DNA of 55,293 nt. Origin: Conidiobolus incongruus B7586. Its lineage: Eukaryota > Entomophthoromycota > Entomophthoromycetes > Entomophthorales > Conidiobolaceae. Under the pieces are notes generated by a model, which ran no database searches, was not told where the DNA came from, and saw only the letters and a program-made list of their open reading frames with translations. The stretch lies in contig JNEM01008043.1 in NCBI GenBank assembly GCA_000697335.1, positions 1 through 55,293 on the forward strand, given 5' to 3'. Both the position numbers and the translations under genes were made by a program. This document shows, piece by piece, positions 1 to 12,450 of this stretch. Position 1 is the stretch's first letter, and each line of letters starts with the position of its first letter.

Positions 1-1786
1 TATTATTTATAAAAATATTTACAAATTAAATAATTAATATATTTACTCTTATTATAATATATTTCTTGATTATATTTTGGAAAATAAGTTAGATAATAAA
101 AATAAAATAAATTATTACTATTATAGAAAATATTTATATAATATTTAATAAAAATCTTAACTGAATTGAAATTCTGGTCTTTATACCCTTTAATTTGTAG
201 TATTATTAAATATGGGGATAATTTAATAAAACTAGATTCAGTGTGCAAATTTAAAGCTTAGTTGTATTTTAATTAAATATTTGAGTTAGAATCAAAAATG
301 GCTAAATTTTAAACTGATTAAACAGTCATTACTATTGTAAAATTATCAAATTTACATAAATTTCATTTTCTTTGAAAAAAAAATTATGAAAATGGTAAAA
401 AAATTTATTATTAAAATGCATATTGTATATTATTCAAATTTTGCGGGAATAAAATTTTAGTTAATATAATTTTATTATTTTGATTTAGTTATTTTATAAT
501 TTATTAAATACATAGATGTTATAGAACTAGTGTTACCCAGTTTTATGCTATATTATTATCTGGTTATATAAAAAATTATTTCAGCTATCAAATATTAGAC
601 TAAAAAAGCTAAATTAAAAAACATCATATATTATTAGATAAAATATGGGTGATTAAATATTTAACAGATATCTGAAAATTTATTTGTATTAAAATGGGGT
701 TTATACAATTCAATACCTGAACCATCCTAATATAGTTATATAGTTAATTTTAAAACCCAAATTGGACATTGCTGTAAGTTTAAGAATATCAGTAATTCCG
801 GATTGTTTGATAGTATATAGTCAAATAACCAAAAATATTAATGAAGTATATTCTTTGGTGTGATTGATATTTTAAATGTTTCTGATAAAAAATATGATAT
901 TTTTATAATGATATAATATGATAAATAAGCTTATGTTCATAATTTAATTCATTCATTTAAACTTTGAAATGAAAATCATTAAAATGATTAATGTTGATTA
1001 AATATAGTGGATGTTTTTGATTTCATAATAAATCTTTATAGAATATCTGACCTTAGAATTTATAATGTTAGTAAAAATACTATTATTTTGAATTAATATC
1101 ATATGAATATAATTTCTAATGCATATTTTTAATATTCAAGTTTATAATAAAGCCATGTGTGATAACAATGTTCATTAAAAAAAAATAATAACTAGAAATT
1201 TGTGAAAAATTAAATTGACCTGAAAAATTTAGTTAAACCAAGTATCAAGATATTTTGACTGGTTTTATTAATATTTTTTGTTTGATTATACTCAATTTTG
1301 AAAAGTTTGCCCAATTATTTTGTTTAATTATCCATATTATCAAACATGAAAAATTGTATTTTACTTCAAATGATGATTTAGTGCGTGGTTTAAACTGATA
1401 ATATTCAAATAAATAGTCCTGCAAGCCCTGTATTATACCAATCAAAAATAAATAACTTATCAATTTAATAGATATTTACCAATTATTTGATTAGTTTTGT
1501 TTTAGAGTATGCGACAAATGGGTAGAAAACTTCATTAAGCACATGAAATTAGAGTAATCTGAGCCAATCAAAAATTATTTATAACCCATTAAAATCATTA
1601 TTAATAATGAATCAAATAAATTCAGTCAACTTTGTATAGATAGATTAACTTTTATTCTCTGACATATATTATTTGATTGAAAAAAAAACATTAAAAAAAT
1701 AACACTAATAACAATTTACAATTATATTTTTAACTTATTTACTTTACTTTCATTTTGATTTATATTATTAATATTATAGTTGGATA
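1..1786. other. AT-rich intergenic region
   Basis: No coding region can be supported. Open frames here are short, low-complexity and rich in Ile, Asn, Lys and Tyr, as expected by chance at this base composition. The last ~280 bases are the probable promoter and 5' UTR of the regulator at 1787. A TTATAG that would make a good 3' splice site ends seven bases before its ATG, so a 5' UTR intron or an unseen upstream exon is possible. Confidence 0.6.
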
Positions 1787-4597
1787 ATGAGTCATCCTAA
1801 CCAAAATACAACGGGCAATTTATGCCAACAATGTAAACGTCAGCAAGCTTCCAGTTCAAGTGTTCTTTGCAGCGGTTGTATCTTACGCTCAGCAAATGCT
1901 ATATACAATTTAGGAGATCCTGATTTGGGTGCAACGATTAATGCCGAATTAAATGCTCATCAACCACCTGGTACTTCTGGAGCCAGTTCGGGCGATCCAT
2001 TCCAGAATGGAGGATTGTTTAATCTTTATTCAAATATTGAAACTTTTTCTGAACATGAATTGAACCAAGCTTTGTACACTGAAGGTGGTAATTTGAACTT
2101 CCTCAATCAACCATTCCCTGCAGGATTACCACCAAGAATGGCACAACAAGCGGGTCAGCGCAATACTCCCAATTCATCTTCCCCTCATCAACCCTCTCAG
2201 GATCAAAGCACCTCCCAGCAGCAATCTGAAGCCAATCGCTTCTCATCTCCTCCATATGAAGAAGAAGATGAACTTAACGGAATCTGGGTTGGAGATAAAA
2301 ATTCCGCAGATAATGTATTTTATTATGGTGTTTTCCCAGGTAGTTTACTTGGCAATAGCAAAAAAGAAACTCAAGAAGTTTGCGAAAAAATGGCTACGTT
2401 ATTTGAAGAAACTGCAATTGAAGATAATTTACCAATGTCCATCAAAGAAGAGCCTATTTCTACCGCTGCTAAACGTCATCTTTTAGATTTGTATTTCAAA
2501 TACCATTATCCTTTCTTCCCCATTCTGGATAAAACCAAGATCATGGATCAATTTGATAAGGGAAAAGTCCCCAGTCTCTTGTTAAATGCTATATTTGCAG
2601 TTGCATATTTCTATACTGATGAGAGGAGTATGGGTTTCTTTGCTCAGTTTAAAGATAGAAGCAAGGAAGAAGTTGCAGAACAGTTCGAATCCCTTGCCAA
2701 GCAATGTTTAGATGAATGCTTTTCCGAAGCTGAACTTCCTACAATTCAAGCCTTACTCTTGATGACGTTATATCACCATAGAGCCTCTATTTCTAACAAT
2801 GTCTGGCTATACTCTGGTATGGCAACTAGAATGGCTATGGAATTGGGCTTGCATAAGGATTGTGAAAGTTTATTCAGTACATCGAATGATAACCAAGATC
2901 AAGAGCTCAACAAAAAGATTTGGTGGGGTTGCTTTATCCTCGATACTCTATACTCCACTATGTTGGGTAGACCCCTCTCTATTCAACAAGAGTTGAGTGA
3001 CGTTAAATTACCTGTCGTTGCTGACGATGAAGATAACCAACAGGTAATTATCGTAGAAAATACTTTCATTGCTTTCGCCAAACTCGCCAAGATTCTTGGT
3101 AAATTAAATCGTCTACTTACTTCGGTCAAACTCAAGAGCAATTTACGCGAAAGAGCTAATCGTTCTCTTGAATGCATGACTAGTTTAAAAAACTGGTTCA
3201 AGGGTCTTCCCGCTTCTTTAAAGCAATTGAACTTGGATGTTCCTATCAATTTGAATGACCTGAAGAACTGCAGCCAACAGAATATCTTGGCTCCTTATTT
3301 GCACTTAATGTACCATGTTTCATGCATCGTTGGTCAAACTCTTTGCCATACAGACAGTTTATTCCGTATTGTTAATCCCAATATGATGAAGGATGCTATC
3401 ACCTCTGCTACTGAAATTACTAGAATTATGTCTGCTATGGAACATGTGTTTGCTAAGCACGGCCCGGCCTTCCTTCACTACCCTTCATACGTAAGCTGCT
3501 TCTTATTCATGCATAAAATTAAATTGTCGCCTCCATCTCCCAATTTGACACACGATCCAAACTATACCCTCCTTATCTCCTGCTTACAAAGCTTGCATAA
3601 GCTTTCCGAAAGATTAGAGAATGGCCGCTTTGCTTTGAATGTTGTCACAGGATTGTGTGAGCATTTACGTATACCATTACCAGAGGTATACGCCAATATA
3701 CGTCAGAAATCACTTGTATCTGCTGGTGTCAACACCCCAGGATCAGGTCACCCTGCATTTTTCGCTGGTCAATTCCCTCCACAGTTTCTTCAATCTCTTC
3801 AAACTTCTGCAGCTGCATTCCAAGCCGACGGTTCATTTGATCCTAATCAACTTCAGAACATTACAGCTCAATTCAATCAAGGAGGCCAACCTCAGGCTAG
3901 TTTCATTATTTCTGCTCCTGCTGGTTCATCTATGATGGAGAGTGGTCAGCGCTTTGACAACTACCCACAGGGCGGTATTTCGATGTCTTTCATTAGACCT
4001 GAAGATATCATTGCAATGGGTGGTAATATGAATGATCCTATGCTTGCTATGGATTCTAGCATTCATCAAGGTCAACAAGCAACTATCACACCGTTACCAG
4101 ACGATGCAACCACATATGTTAGTCAGCAATCATACCAAGCTCCTGTAACTCAACATCCTCCTCATCAACCACCGACTGTGCCATCTCAACACCAAGCTAC
4201 TTCACAAACTCAACATCAAGTTCCTTCGCAGCCTCAACACCAGGTACCCACTCAAACTCATACTCAAGTCCCTCCACAAACCCAACCCCAAATTCCTTCT
4301 CAAACACAGCAATTCCAACAATATACCCATCCCCAGCAAGCATTCACAATGCCTCAACAACAGACCTATACCGCTGCTCACATGCAGCATCAACAAGGCT
4401 ACCCAACCAGTCAACCGATGTATTCAACTCAGCCTGGATATGCTCCCAACTATCAACAGCAGCCCCCTGTTAGCCAGCAACAACCTCAACCCGGCGCAAC
4501 TCAACATATGTACGGATACCAAGGCCAGGTACCTTCTCAAGGAGCTCCTCATGGCTACTCCAATCAAGGCTATGGCCACCAACAAGGCGGTCACTAG
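1787..4597 (+). CDS. Fungal-specific transcription factor domain protein lacking a Zn2Cys6 motif
   Basis: A single open frame of 936 codons ends at TAG. Residues ~225-560 form a fungal_trans (middle homology region) domain. It shows the typical MATRMAMELGLH helix followed by KIWWGCFILDTLYSTMLGRPLSI, as in XlnR/Gal4-class regulators. The N-terminus has only two CxxC pairs about 13 residues apart (LCQQC near residue 12, LCSGC near residue 28). That is not the six-cysteine binuclear cluster usual for this class. It could be a small zinc ribbon, or the DNA-binding exon may lie upstream. The last ~230 residues are Gln/Pro/His/Thr-rich with repeated TQ and PSQ elements, like an activation domain. 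A nuclear regulator is very likely; its targets cannot be read from sequence. The ATG follows a possible splice acceptor. Confidence 0.88.
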   Translation: MSHPNQNTTGNLCQQCKRQQASSSSVLCSGCILRSANAIYNLGDPDLGATINAELNAHQPPGTSGASSGDPFQNGGLFNLYSNIETFSEHELNQALYTEGGNLNFLNQPFPAGLPPRMAQQAGQRNTPNSSSPHQPSQDQSTSQQQSEANRFSSPPYEEEDELNGIWVGDKNSADNVFYYGVFPGSLLGNSKKETQEVCEKMATLFEETAIEDNLPMSIKEEPISTAAKRHLLDLYFKYHYPFFPILDKTKIMDQFDKGKVPSLLLNAIFAVAYFYTDERSMGFFAQFKDRSKEEVAEQFESLAKQCLDECFSEAELPTIQALLLMTLYHHRASISNNVWLYSGMATRMAMELGLHKDCESLFSTSNDNQDQELNKKIWWGCFILDTLYSTMLGRPLSIQQELSDVKLPVVADDEDNQQVIIVENTFIAFAKLAKILGKLNRLLTSVKLKSNLRERANRSLECMTSLKNWFKGLPASLKQLNLDVPINLNDLKNCSQQNILAPYLHLMYHVSCIVGQTLCHTDSLFRIVNPNMMKDAITSATEITRIMSAMEHVFAKHGPAFLHYPSYVSCFLFMHKIKLSPPSPNLTHDPNYTLLISCLQSLHKLSERLENGRFALNVVTGLCEHLRIPLPEVYANIRQKSLVSAGVNTPGSGHPAFFAGQFPPQFLQSLQTSAAAFQADGSFDPNQLQNITAQFNQGGQPQASFIISAPAGSSMMESGQRFDNYPQGGISMSFIRPEDIIAMGGNMNDPMLAMDSSIHQGQQATITPLPDDATTYVSQQSYQAPVTQHPPHQPPTVPSQHQATSQTQHQVPSQPQHQVPTQTHTQVPPQTQPQIPSQTQQFQQYTHPQQAFTMPQQQTYTAAHMQHQQGYPTSQPMYSTQPGYAPNYQQQPPVSQQQPQPGATQHMYGYQGQVPSQGAPHGYSNQGYGHQQGGH

Positions 4598-6293
4598 ATT
4601 GACTTGTATCATTTTTCACTTTTTTTCATTTTTAATTCTCCTACATTATTGGGCTAGGATTTGAACCTGACATAATAAAATTATTATTTTTGATAAATAT
4701 ATATTATTTCATTTTATACAATTAACTGATATGTTTGCTTTATTCTTCAACAATGCATTTTACTATCTCAATATATTATTTGATATAATGAATTTTACAA
4801 TTTGATTTAATATTTTCATTTTCTACACAATTAATATAAATTTGAATTTTTTTATAATATCAAAATCAATAAATTAGATTCATATTTCTATTGATATTAA
4901 CATAACTAAGATAATTGGTTTATAATATTTATTATAATATTTTAAAATTTAAATACTTAATTTATTTTAGAGTGATTTATTTATTAAAACAAAAGTAACA
5001 AAATTAATAGACTATTCGTGAAAGTATGAATCATATAGTAATGATCATCAAGGTTCTCGAATTTTAATAATCTACATATTTAATCATAAAAATAGAAATT
5101 TAGTGATAAATCATTTTAATAAATTTGATAGTATAGCTGTAGTGACAGACTTAATGTTTTTATATTTATGAGTATGATAATTGATTAATTGAGTTTTTTT
5201 AATTAGATCATGATTATTAATATTATTCAGTTCATTATTTAACTATAATTTTTTATATAATCAAAAATTTTATTAATCTATTTATATAAAGAAAATTATC
5301 AATATTTCACATAAGTAATTCTAATTAAAATATTTCAATTTATTAAAGAAAAAAATTTTTTTGATTTCCATTTAACTAAATATATTAAATTTAAAAATTA
5401 ATAAAAATCTAATTTTAATATCACTAAACAAATATTATATATCAAAATAACGAGATTTAATGCTAGATATTTGTTTTGTACATTATATGATTATTCTATA
5501 TTCATTGTAACCAAAAAAATAACCTTATGTTATTATTAGGTTGCTTTCATAACAAAGTATTATCTTACTTAAAATTACTAATATTCCAATATATTAATGG
5601 TATTTGTCACATTTTAAAAAACTCAATTTTAACTAAATTCATATTTTATATTATTTATCATTTATGAGTTTTAAATATATTTAAATTTTATTAGCAATAT
5701 TCAATCTAATATTGTTAAAACTATTATGTTTTACAAATTATCAAAGTTATTTCAAAATGTAATATTAATAAGTAAAATCTTATTAATGATATTCAATTCA
5801 AAATAATTCTTATAAATATTTAATAGTAGTTATAATAATAATATTATTATAAATTGCTTGCCAAATGGAAGCTATTAAACTTAAATATATCTAAAAAACA
5901 AATGCAACCATATTAATATGTTAAAAGATAGCAATGTCAAAATTTTCGACAATTTATCAAATTCAATCATCTGAGTCAAGTGTTTTTTCTTGTAAAATGG
6001 ATAATTAAATTATTAGTTGTATTGTAAATATATATTGTATATATTTATATTAACTTTCATATTTTATTTTATTTGAATAATAATATTATAATAATAATTT
6101 AACGCGAGAAAATTTGATAATATTATTTTTACATTATTTTATTAATATTAACTATTATATTTGGTTAATAATCTTATTTGAGTTTATTTAAAATATTTTT
6201 CACAATATTGAAAAATGATATAGCTTTATATCATATTATTTAATCAAATTTAAAAAAATTTAGACTATATTGATATAATTTATGTTAATACTA

Positions 6294-6313
6294 ATATATA
6301 TATATATATATAT
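6294..6313. repeat. (TA)10 microsatellite
   Basis: An uninterrupted TA dinucleotide run is visible in the sequence. Similar pure runs occur at 9451-9468, 29351-29367, 36121-36145 and 50820-50845. Confidence 0.95.
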
Positions 6314-6630
6314 GGTTGTCAGCATAGATAGCAAATATATATTGGTCCAATTACAATGATTTGATAATTGCATATTATCCCTAATTTTTTAATAAAATTT
6401 TTAGCGAATTTCATTTTATACAAAATATAAATGACTAAATGTAATAGTACATCCGTTTTTTGTATATATTAAAAAATTCTTATTTTAAAAATCAATTCTC
6501 ATATTAAAGTTTGATTTAAAAACAAAAATCCCATAAATTAAATAAATTTAATTTATTTATTAAATTAAATCTATCGTTCAAAAAATATTCAATTAAAAAT
6601 TAAATTATAGGATTTTATAGATTTTAATTA

Positions 6631-6657
6631 AATAATAATAATAATAATAATAATAAT
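6631..6657. repeat. (AAT)9 microsatellite just upstream of the Rsa3 start
   Basis: Nine AAT units end five bases before the proposed ATG at 6662, so the repeat would lie in the 5' UTR. Its length may vary between strains. Confidence 0.9.
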
Positions 6658-6661
6658 TACA

Positions 6662-7734
6662 ATGAAATCTACAGTAATTTAAGGTATTAAAATATTTAAT
6701 ATAATTATTAATCAATTTTTATAGGATAAAGTTAGAGATAGAGAGATTACTAATAACGAACCCGAAAAAGTCAAAAAATCTAAAAAAGAAAAGAAGGAAA
6801 AGAAAGAGAAAAAACGTAAGATAAAATTAATTAATTTTTAATTGATTTATTTATTTTGATTTATTTAGATAAGAAGGAATCTGATTCTCAAGGTATTCAA
6901 TTTTATTTAATATTTTAATATGTTTGATATTAAATTAAATATTTCTAAGATGTAACTTTTGCTGAAGAAATTCAATCAAGTAACCATATCTTAATTAAAA
7001 TGAGCTTGATATTGGAATTAATTGATTATTTATTAATAGATGAACCTGCTCAAAATGAAGAAATCACACCGATATTACAAGAACCTCAAAACTTACCAAC
7101 TCAAATTAATCAACTTTTTGACAAATTTTCAGATTTTGATGCCAATCCAATAGCACTTATAAATAAGCAATTAAACGAGTTGAATAGACAAAATTTGAAT
7201 CAAGTTGATATTGAATCAATCTCACACTTATCCCAGAATTTCCTCAGATTATATGATAAATTATTGCAATTGTTGAAGCTATTACATTCAAATAATACTA
7301 ATGTATCAATGGATAGTTTGAAAAACCCTAATGAAGTGATTCAGGTAATACAGTGATTAACCTGTAATTAATTTTAAACTTATTTAATATTCTAGGAATC
7401 TTACAACTCAATCGGACTCAATTATCTCAAAGATCTTATGAGTGTGCAACTGTATCAGCCAATTTCCTTAATGAATAACGAATTAAAGTACTCGATCTTA
7501 TCACTAACCAAAGGACAAACTGTATCAGACGCATTGCCCAGCTCTTCATCAACTAGTGTTGACGACAAGTTTAGAGAATTCTACATGGATCAAATGGCTA
7601 ATGCTTTTGGTGATGAATTAGATCAAATTCGTCAATTGGAAAATTTAGACGAATCTAAAATCAAAATTTTAATTCAGTCCTTAGAAATTGGTATTCAAAA
7701 TTTTTCAAAGAGTGAAAAGCAATTTCAATTTTAA
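6662..7734 (+). CDS. RSA3: Ribosome-assembly protein 3 (Rsa3-like)
   Basis: Six exons are proposed: 6662-6673, 6725-6815, 6869-6892, 6950-6979, 7040-7344 and 7396-7734. They join in phase to 266 residues (yeast Rsa3 is about 220). The C-terminal ~55 residues (FREFYMDQMANAFGDELDQI, then a segment rich in acidic residues and a GIQNF helix) match the Rsa3 C-terminal domain. The N-terminus carries a Lys/Glu-rich block (KKSKKEKKEKKEKK), common in nucleolar factors. Known role of the family: assembly of pre-60S ribosomal particles with the helicase Dbp6. The last two exons are secure. The 12-nt first exon with a GTAATT donor is the least certain part; using the nearby GTATTA donor instead would read through a stop. 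The middle exons are tiny (24 and 30 nt). Confidence 0.75.
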
Positions 7735-8217
7735 TAAACTTATTATCTCAAATGTATTACACTTAATTTCATATTTTCGCTATTGTATTATTTAATTTAA
7801 TTATTTAAATATCTTATTATTTTTCCAATCAAATTTATTGCTTTAATTACTAATTCTGAACTCTAATTTCAATCTATAAATTTTTGATCAATTGAAAATT
7901 TTATTATTTATATCAATATTTAAACGAATTTGTTAATATACTATTAATATATAGTATTTTTATAATCAAATAAGAATATAATAATGAATTATTAAATACA
8001 ATATATAAAATTTATTACAAATAATAAATTCAAAGGTTTGAAAAAAAATATATTAAGTGTGAGAAAATTAAGATGCAATAAAAATTCAATGTAACTTCCG
8101 AATAAGGAAATGGAAAGGGAGATTAGGGGAGAAGGTTCAAGTAAATTTCATTGGAACTGTAGTTGAATCCCTCTTACCTGGTGTTGTCCAAGCTCCTACA
8201 CATCACAGTCAGATAAT
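7735..8217. other. Spacer and probable P2 promoter
   Basis: Mostly AT-rich. The stretch 8090-8215 is clearly less AT-rich than its surroundings and probably holds the promoter and 5' UTR start of the downstream ribosomal protein gene. No coding frame is visible. Confidence 0.5.
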
Positions 8218-8375
8218 GTAAGAACAACAAATTCAAAGCATCCATCCAGTTATCTATACAATAATAGTCGAAATAATACAATACTATAAAAAATACAATT
8301 AAAAATGCTATACAAATAATATTTAATATACTTTGTTTATATTTCAATCAATTGATCTAACGAATTAATCATTAG
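8218..8375 (+). other. Probable 5' UTR intron of the P2 gene
   Basis: A GTAAGA donor follows AGATAAT at 8211-8217. A CTAAC branch-like site and an ATTAG acceptor end one base before the P2 ATG. Introns next to the start codon are common in ribosomal protein genes. This is inferred from signals only. Confidence 0.45.
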
Positions 8376-8376
8376 C

Positions 8377-8762
8377 ATGCGTTACATCGCCGCTCACTTA
8401 CTCCTCGCTCTCGGTGGTAACTCCAACCCCTCCGCTGAAGATATCAAGAATCTCTTGGCTTCCGTCGGTGTTGAAACTGAAGAAGAAAGATTAACTTCCC
8501 TCCTTGCTCAATTAGAAGGCAAGAACATCAACGAAATCATTGAAGCCGGTCTCTCCAAGCTCGCTTCCGTTCCCTCCGGTGGTGCTGCCGCTGGTGGTGC
8601 CTCTGCTGGTGCCGCTGCTGGTGGTGCTGCTGCCGCTGCTGAAGAAGCTGCTCCCGCTGCCGAAGAAGAAGAAGAAGATGATGTAAGATCTATTGTAATC
8701 TATAGAATTCTCATATCTAACCTACTTGATTTTAGGATATGGGCTTTGGTTTATTCGACTAA
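8377..8762 (+). CDS. RPP2: 60S acidic ribosomal protein P2
   Basis: Exons 8377-8682 and 8736-8762 give 110 residues, the usual P2 size. The protein starts [15 protein letters not shown], continues with the helical dimerisation domain, an Ala/Gly hinge from ~residue 68, and an acidic tail. The second exon supplies the invariant end MGFGLFD before TAA. The intron (8683-8735) has a GTAAGA donor and a TCTAAC branch site. P2 forms the flexible stalk of the large ribosomal subunit that recruits translation factors. Codon use is much more C-ending than in neighbouring genes, as expected for a highly expressed gene. Confidence 0.97.
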
Positions 8763-11293
8763 ACACGTTATTAAATCCACCAATAAAACGTGTACTAGTA
8801 TCAAGAGTTTTTTACTCAACAAATTGGACTTCTACCCTATTTTGTATGACCCTCATTCCCAATTGGTTTCTGTACAAAGCTTATTGATTGATGTATTAAA
8901 CTGTAATCTTCTCCATCCTTCAAAATTCTCTGTTAACTCTTTATTTCTTCAGCTTTGTTTTTTTATTTGTTCTTTTGGTCTTACGGTTATACTTTTTACT
9001 CTGGTATGTAATATTGCTTCTTTTAACAATATTATTTTATTCTCTTTAAGTATTATCCATCTAGATATTTATAATACTTCTATCCTTATTAATCATTTTT
9101 ATTAATTTTATAAATATTCCTCTGATATATTTAAATTTTTTTATTATTATTCTATAAAATTTCTTTAGTTCACATTATTTATATACAGTATTCATATTTA
9201 TAATATAGATATAGTTTTATTTAACTTTTGTCAATTTATTTCATTATGAATATTAATTGATTAATATCAAATATCCTCTAAAACTAATATTTTAATATAA
9301 AAAAATTAATTTTATTTCTATACTCAATTCAATTTTAAATTTTAATATTTTTTACAAAATCTAATTGTTTTGATAATAAAATTTAAATTATATAAAAATT
9401 ATTAATTATAACTTAATACTATTTTTAAACTTTAAACTACATATTTCATAATATATATATATATATATCATTCGTTAATATTTTGATTAATATATCCACA
9501 AATTGAAATACTTAATTTTAATTACTATTAGAGAAAATTTATTTAAATAAATATTGATATTTAAAATATTATTTAATAATAATAAATTTGAAATTTAATT
9601 TATAAAAATGGAATTGATAAAATAAGAATTATATTTAACGATTTAATTATTTAATAATTCAATAGTTATTATAACTAATTTCTTATTATATTATTGTATA
9701 ATTTTGTCAAAAATAATAATTTAACTAAATATTTATTATATTATTTTGCTAAATATTACTTATCAAAATTTTAATATACTAAGTTATTATTAAATTGTAA
9801 TTTTAAATAATTTTATTAATTATTCTTCACATTATCAATCTTGACATATGTATATTCAATATAATATATTAAATTATATTTCATCAATTAATTATTCTTA
9901 TTTTTAAATCATTAATAGTATTATTGAATCTTTATATATTTGATTGTTCTATTGTATATTATTTCATAAGTTATATTTTTTAAGACTCAATTGTAACTTA
10001 TTTTTTATTCTATAATTATATTGAGTTTGTAAAGGAAAATACTAAATATATCTAATGCATTCCAACTTTATATATATTTCTAAAACAATAGTTAATTCAA
10101 CTTATTTAATATAAAATTATTAAATGGGCCTATTATAATTATATAATATAAATTGGAAAAATATGATTTATATTACATATTCCTGATATTTATTAATTGT
10201 AGAATACATATTACATTGTTATTGGAATGCATTATGATATTTCAAGTTTCTTGTTCTATTTATGAACAATAATAGTTATTTTCAAATATCTAATATATCA
10301 GAGCCAATATCCTGGATTTGTTTCTGCGTTATAGGGAGAATACAATGGCTAAAATGTTTCATTGAAATTGTATTTTTATTATATATTTAATTTTATTACC
10401 TGTGAATAAATTTTAATTATTTTATGTAGCTGTTATATTAAAAAATTGACTATTAATAAATTATTAAATTATTAAATCAAAATTATTTGTAAAATGATAG
10501 TATATAAACCATCATCAATTTATTATATATTTTATATTAATAAAATTGAATTGATCATTTCTTTATAATTATTATCCCCATTATGGTTTTTTGAATTCAA
10601 ATAGCCAAAATGTTAATTAATTTAAACATAATATATTATAAATATTTAATATAAAATCAAGACATTAGATTAGGTTACAATTGGATTTTATTGTTAATTA
10701 CTCTAAAATGATTAAATTTTTAAGTTAATATCCCTAACATCTAAAATGAATTAGCTTTAATATACTTAAAATTTTTTAATGAATTAAACTATCAAATCTA
10801 GTGAAATGAATCAGGAATTCATAATGAATATAAATATCGCAGTTATCAATGGCCATTAATTAATTTTTCTACCTAGAAATTAAATCTTGTGAATCGGGTA
10901 TTTAGCGATTTTTTTTTCAAAATTTGATGAAAAATTTACAATTTAGATTTGTAATTTGTAGGATCTCAAAGTTCGGAGATTACCTAATACGTTTTAATCA
11001 AATATTTGAGAAAATGAATTGATGAACATTGAAATTTATTAAGGATAATTTAATAGTAAATATTAGAAATATTTATACTAGAAATACTTAAAATATTTGT
11101 AACATCTTTTTAAAGTTAAATAGTAGTTTTGAACATTCGAATGTTGGCATATAAAGTAATATAAGGAATTCAAATAATTTTGATTAAAATTTCATTATGT
11201 GACAAAGTTATTGGATAATCAAACAATGGTGATGACGTAGTATTATTGATTTGAAACTATATTCAATCCGAGTCTAAAATTTTAGTATAAAAA
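8763..11293. other. AT-rich intergenic region
   Basis: About 2.5 kb without a supportable gene. It contains a TA run at 9451-9468. The spot 10295-10350 is less AT-rich but has no open frame of note. The final ~100 bases belong to the glutaredoxin promoter. Confidence 0.6.
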
Positions 11294-11300
11294 TATATAA
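11294..11300 (+). promoter_or_regulatory. TATA box of the glutaredoxin gene
   Basis: TATATAA lies 72 bases upstream of the ATG at 11366, followed by a pyrimidine-rich stretch. The spacing is close to the TATA-to-ATG distance of other genes in this window. Confidence 0.6.
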
Positions 11301-11365
11301 GGCCATTTTGGTCTTTATCTAACTTTCTATTATAAATTTCTTTTTAAGAAACATATAAATCAAAA

Positions 11366-11665
11366 ATGACTAGCGTTCAAGAACTCGTCCAACAAAAGAT
11401 CGATCAAAATATTTTAATGATTTTCTCCAAATCCTACTGCCCCTACTGCAAGCGCGCAAAGGAAGCTGCCAAAAAGCTTGGTGTCGACTATCACGCTATC
11501 GAATTAGATGAACTTGATAACGGAGCTGAAATTCAAGATCATTTGGAAGCTAAGACCGGTCAAAGAAGCGTCCCAAATATCTTTATTAAGGGAACACACA
11601 TCGGTGGTTGCGATGACTTTTTAGCTAAGATTGACAAAGGTGAAGTTCAAAAGTTGTTGGCTTAG
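11366..11665 (+). CDS. GRX: Dithiol glutaredoxin
   Basis: An intronless 99-residue protein ending at TAG. The redox centre CPYC is at residues 25-28, preceded by the strand MIFSKSY. The cis-proline motif RSVPNIFIKG and the glutathione-binding GGCDD loop follow. Length and motifs match classical class I glutaredoxins such as yeast Grx1/Grx2. It uses glutathione to reduce protein disulfides and glutathione-mixed disulfides. There is no targeting sequence, so it is probably cytosolic. The ATG has an AAAA context. Confidence 0.96.
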   Translation: MTSVQELVQQKIDQNILMIFSKSYCPYCKRAKEAAKKLGVDYHAIELDELDNGAEIQDHLEAKTGQRSVPNIFIKGTHIGGCDDFLAKIDKGEVQKLLA

Positions 11666-12321
11666 ATTGTTTAAAGTAATTAAATTCGTTTGACTTTAAT
11701 TTTATCTTTTTTATATTAACTTTTAGTATATTTTCTCTCTATTTTAAAGAAGTGGTATATCTGCTTAGAATTTGTATTATTGACGAGATTAGACCAAATT
11801 TATAATAATTCTTATCCCTTTATTCAATTTTTCAATTTGATCTATATCTTCTGAACCTATATTTTATTAATTCTAACCAATCCAATGATTCAGTTAAGAC
11901 CTCTCAATATGGCTTTGTTTAATATTAACTTGATCTTATAACATCCAATATAGAGTGTCTCAAAATATACTCTCCACATGGCCATATTATGTGCTATCTT
12001 CCACTTAATATCTAATTATTTATACTATTGCTTTATTAGTTAATTCATCACAACTATAGAAAATTAATTTTAATATGATCATACGTTGCATTTATCATAT
12101 GAATGGATTTTGCATTAATCATTTTAATAATCTTTAAAAATGATTACTTTTATCACTGAATCATCTATTAACACTAACACCTTTTAAAATGATTTTTAAA
12201 TTTATTAATATATGTAGTAAAACATCAGTGTTAATATTTAACTATAAGATAATTAACTAATCATCTATATTTAAATAAAATAATTAAACAATTTATTTTC
12301 AATCACTCTAATGTCATAAAA
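11666..12321. other. Intergenic region upstream of the RidA pair
   Basis: AT-rich spacer of about 650 bases with the glutaredoxin 3' end. No gene seen. Confidence 0.6.
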
Positions 12322-12443
12322 AAATCAAAATAAATAATATGATCCTCATTATTATACATTTCCAAGTCATAACCCAAACTTTATTAATGAATTGGGAGAA
12401 ATCTTTTATTACTTAAAATAAGCCACTAACAGCTATTGATATG

Positions 12444-12450
12444 TATAAAA
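12444..12450 (+). promoter_or_regulatory. TATA box of RidA copy 1
   Basis: TATAAAA within a block conserved between the two RidA promoters (partner at 13837-13843). It lies about 136 bases upstream of the ATG. Confidence 0.6.

Larger units (their letters stand above)
4598..6661. other. AT-rich intergenic region
   Basis: About 2 kb between the regulator and the Rsa3 gene. It holds the 3' UTR of the former, long A/T runs and a TA microsatellite at 6294-6313. I see no gene on either strand. Confidence 0.6.

Noticed and set aside
1245-1463. 72-codon minus-strand frame in the left intergenic region
   Set aside because: Composition is what chance gives at this AT content. No family resemblance, and no start context or splice partners.
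4651-4671. A GGTTCAAATCC B-box-like string on the minus strand after the MHR regulator
   Set aside because: The bases next to it do not form an acceptor stem, D arm or anticodon arm. It lies in the gene's 3' UTR and is taken as chance.
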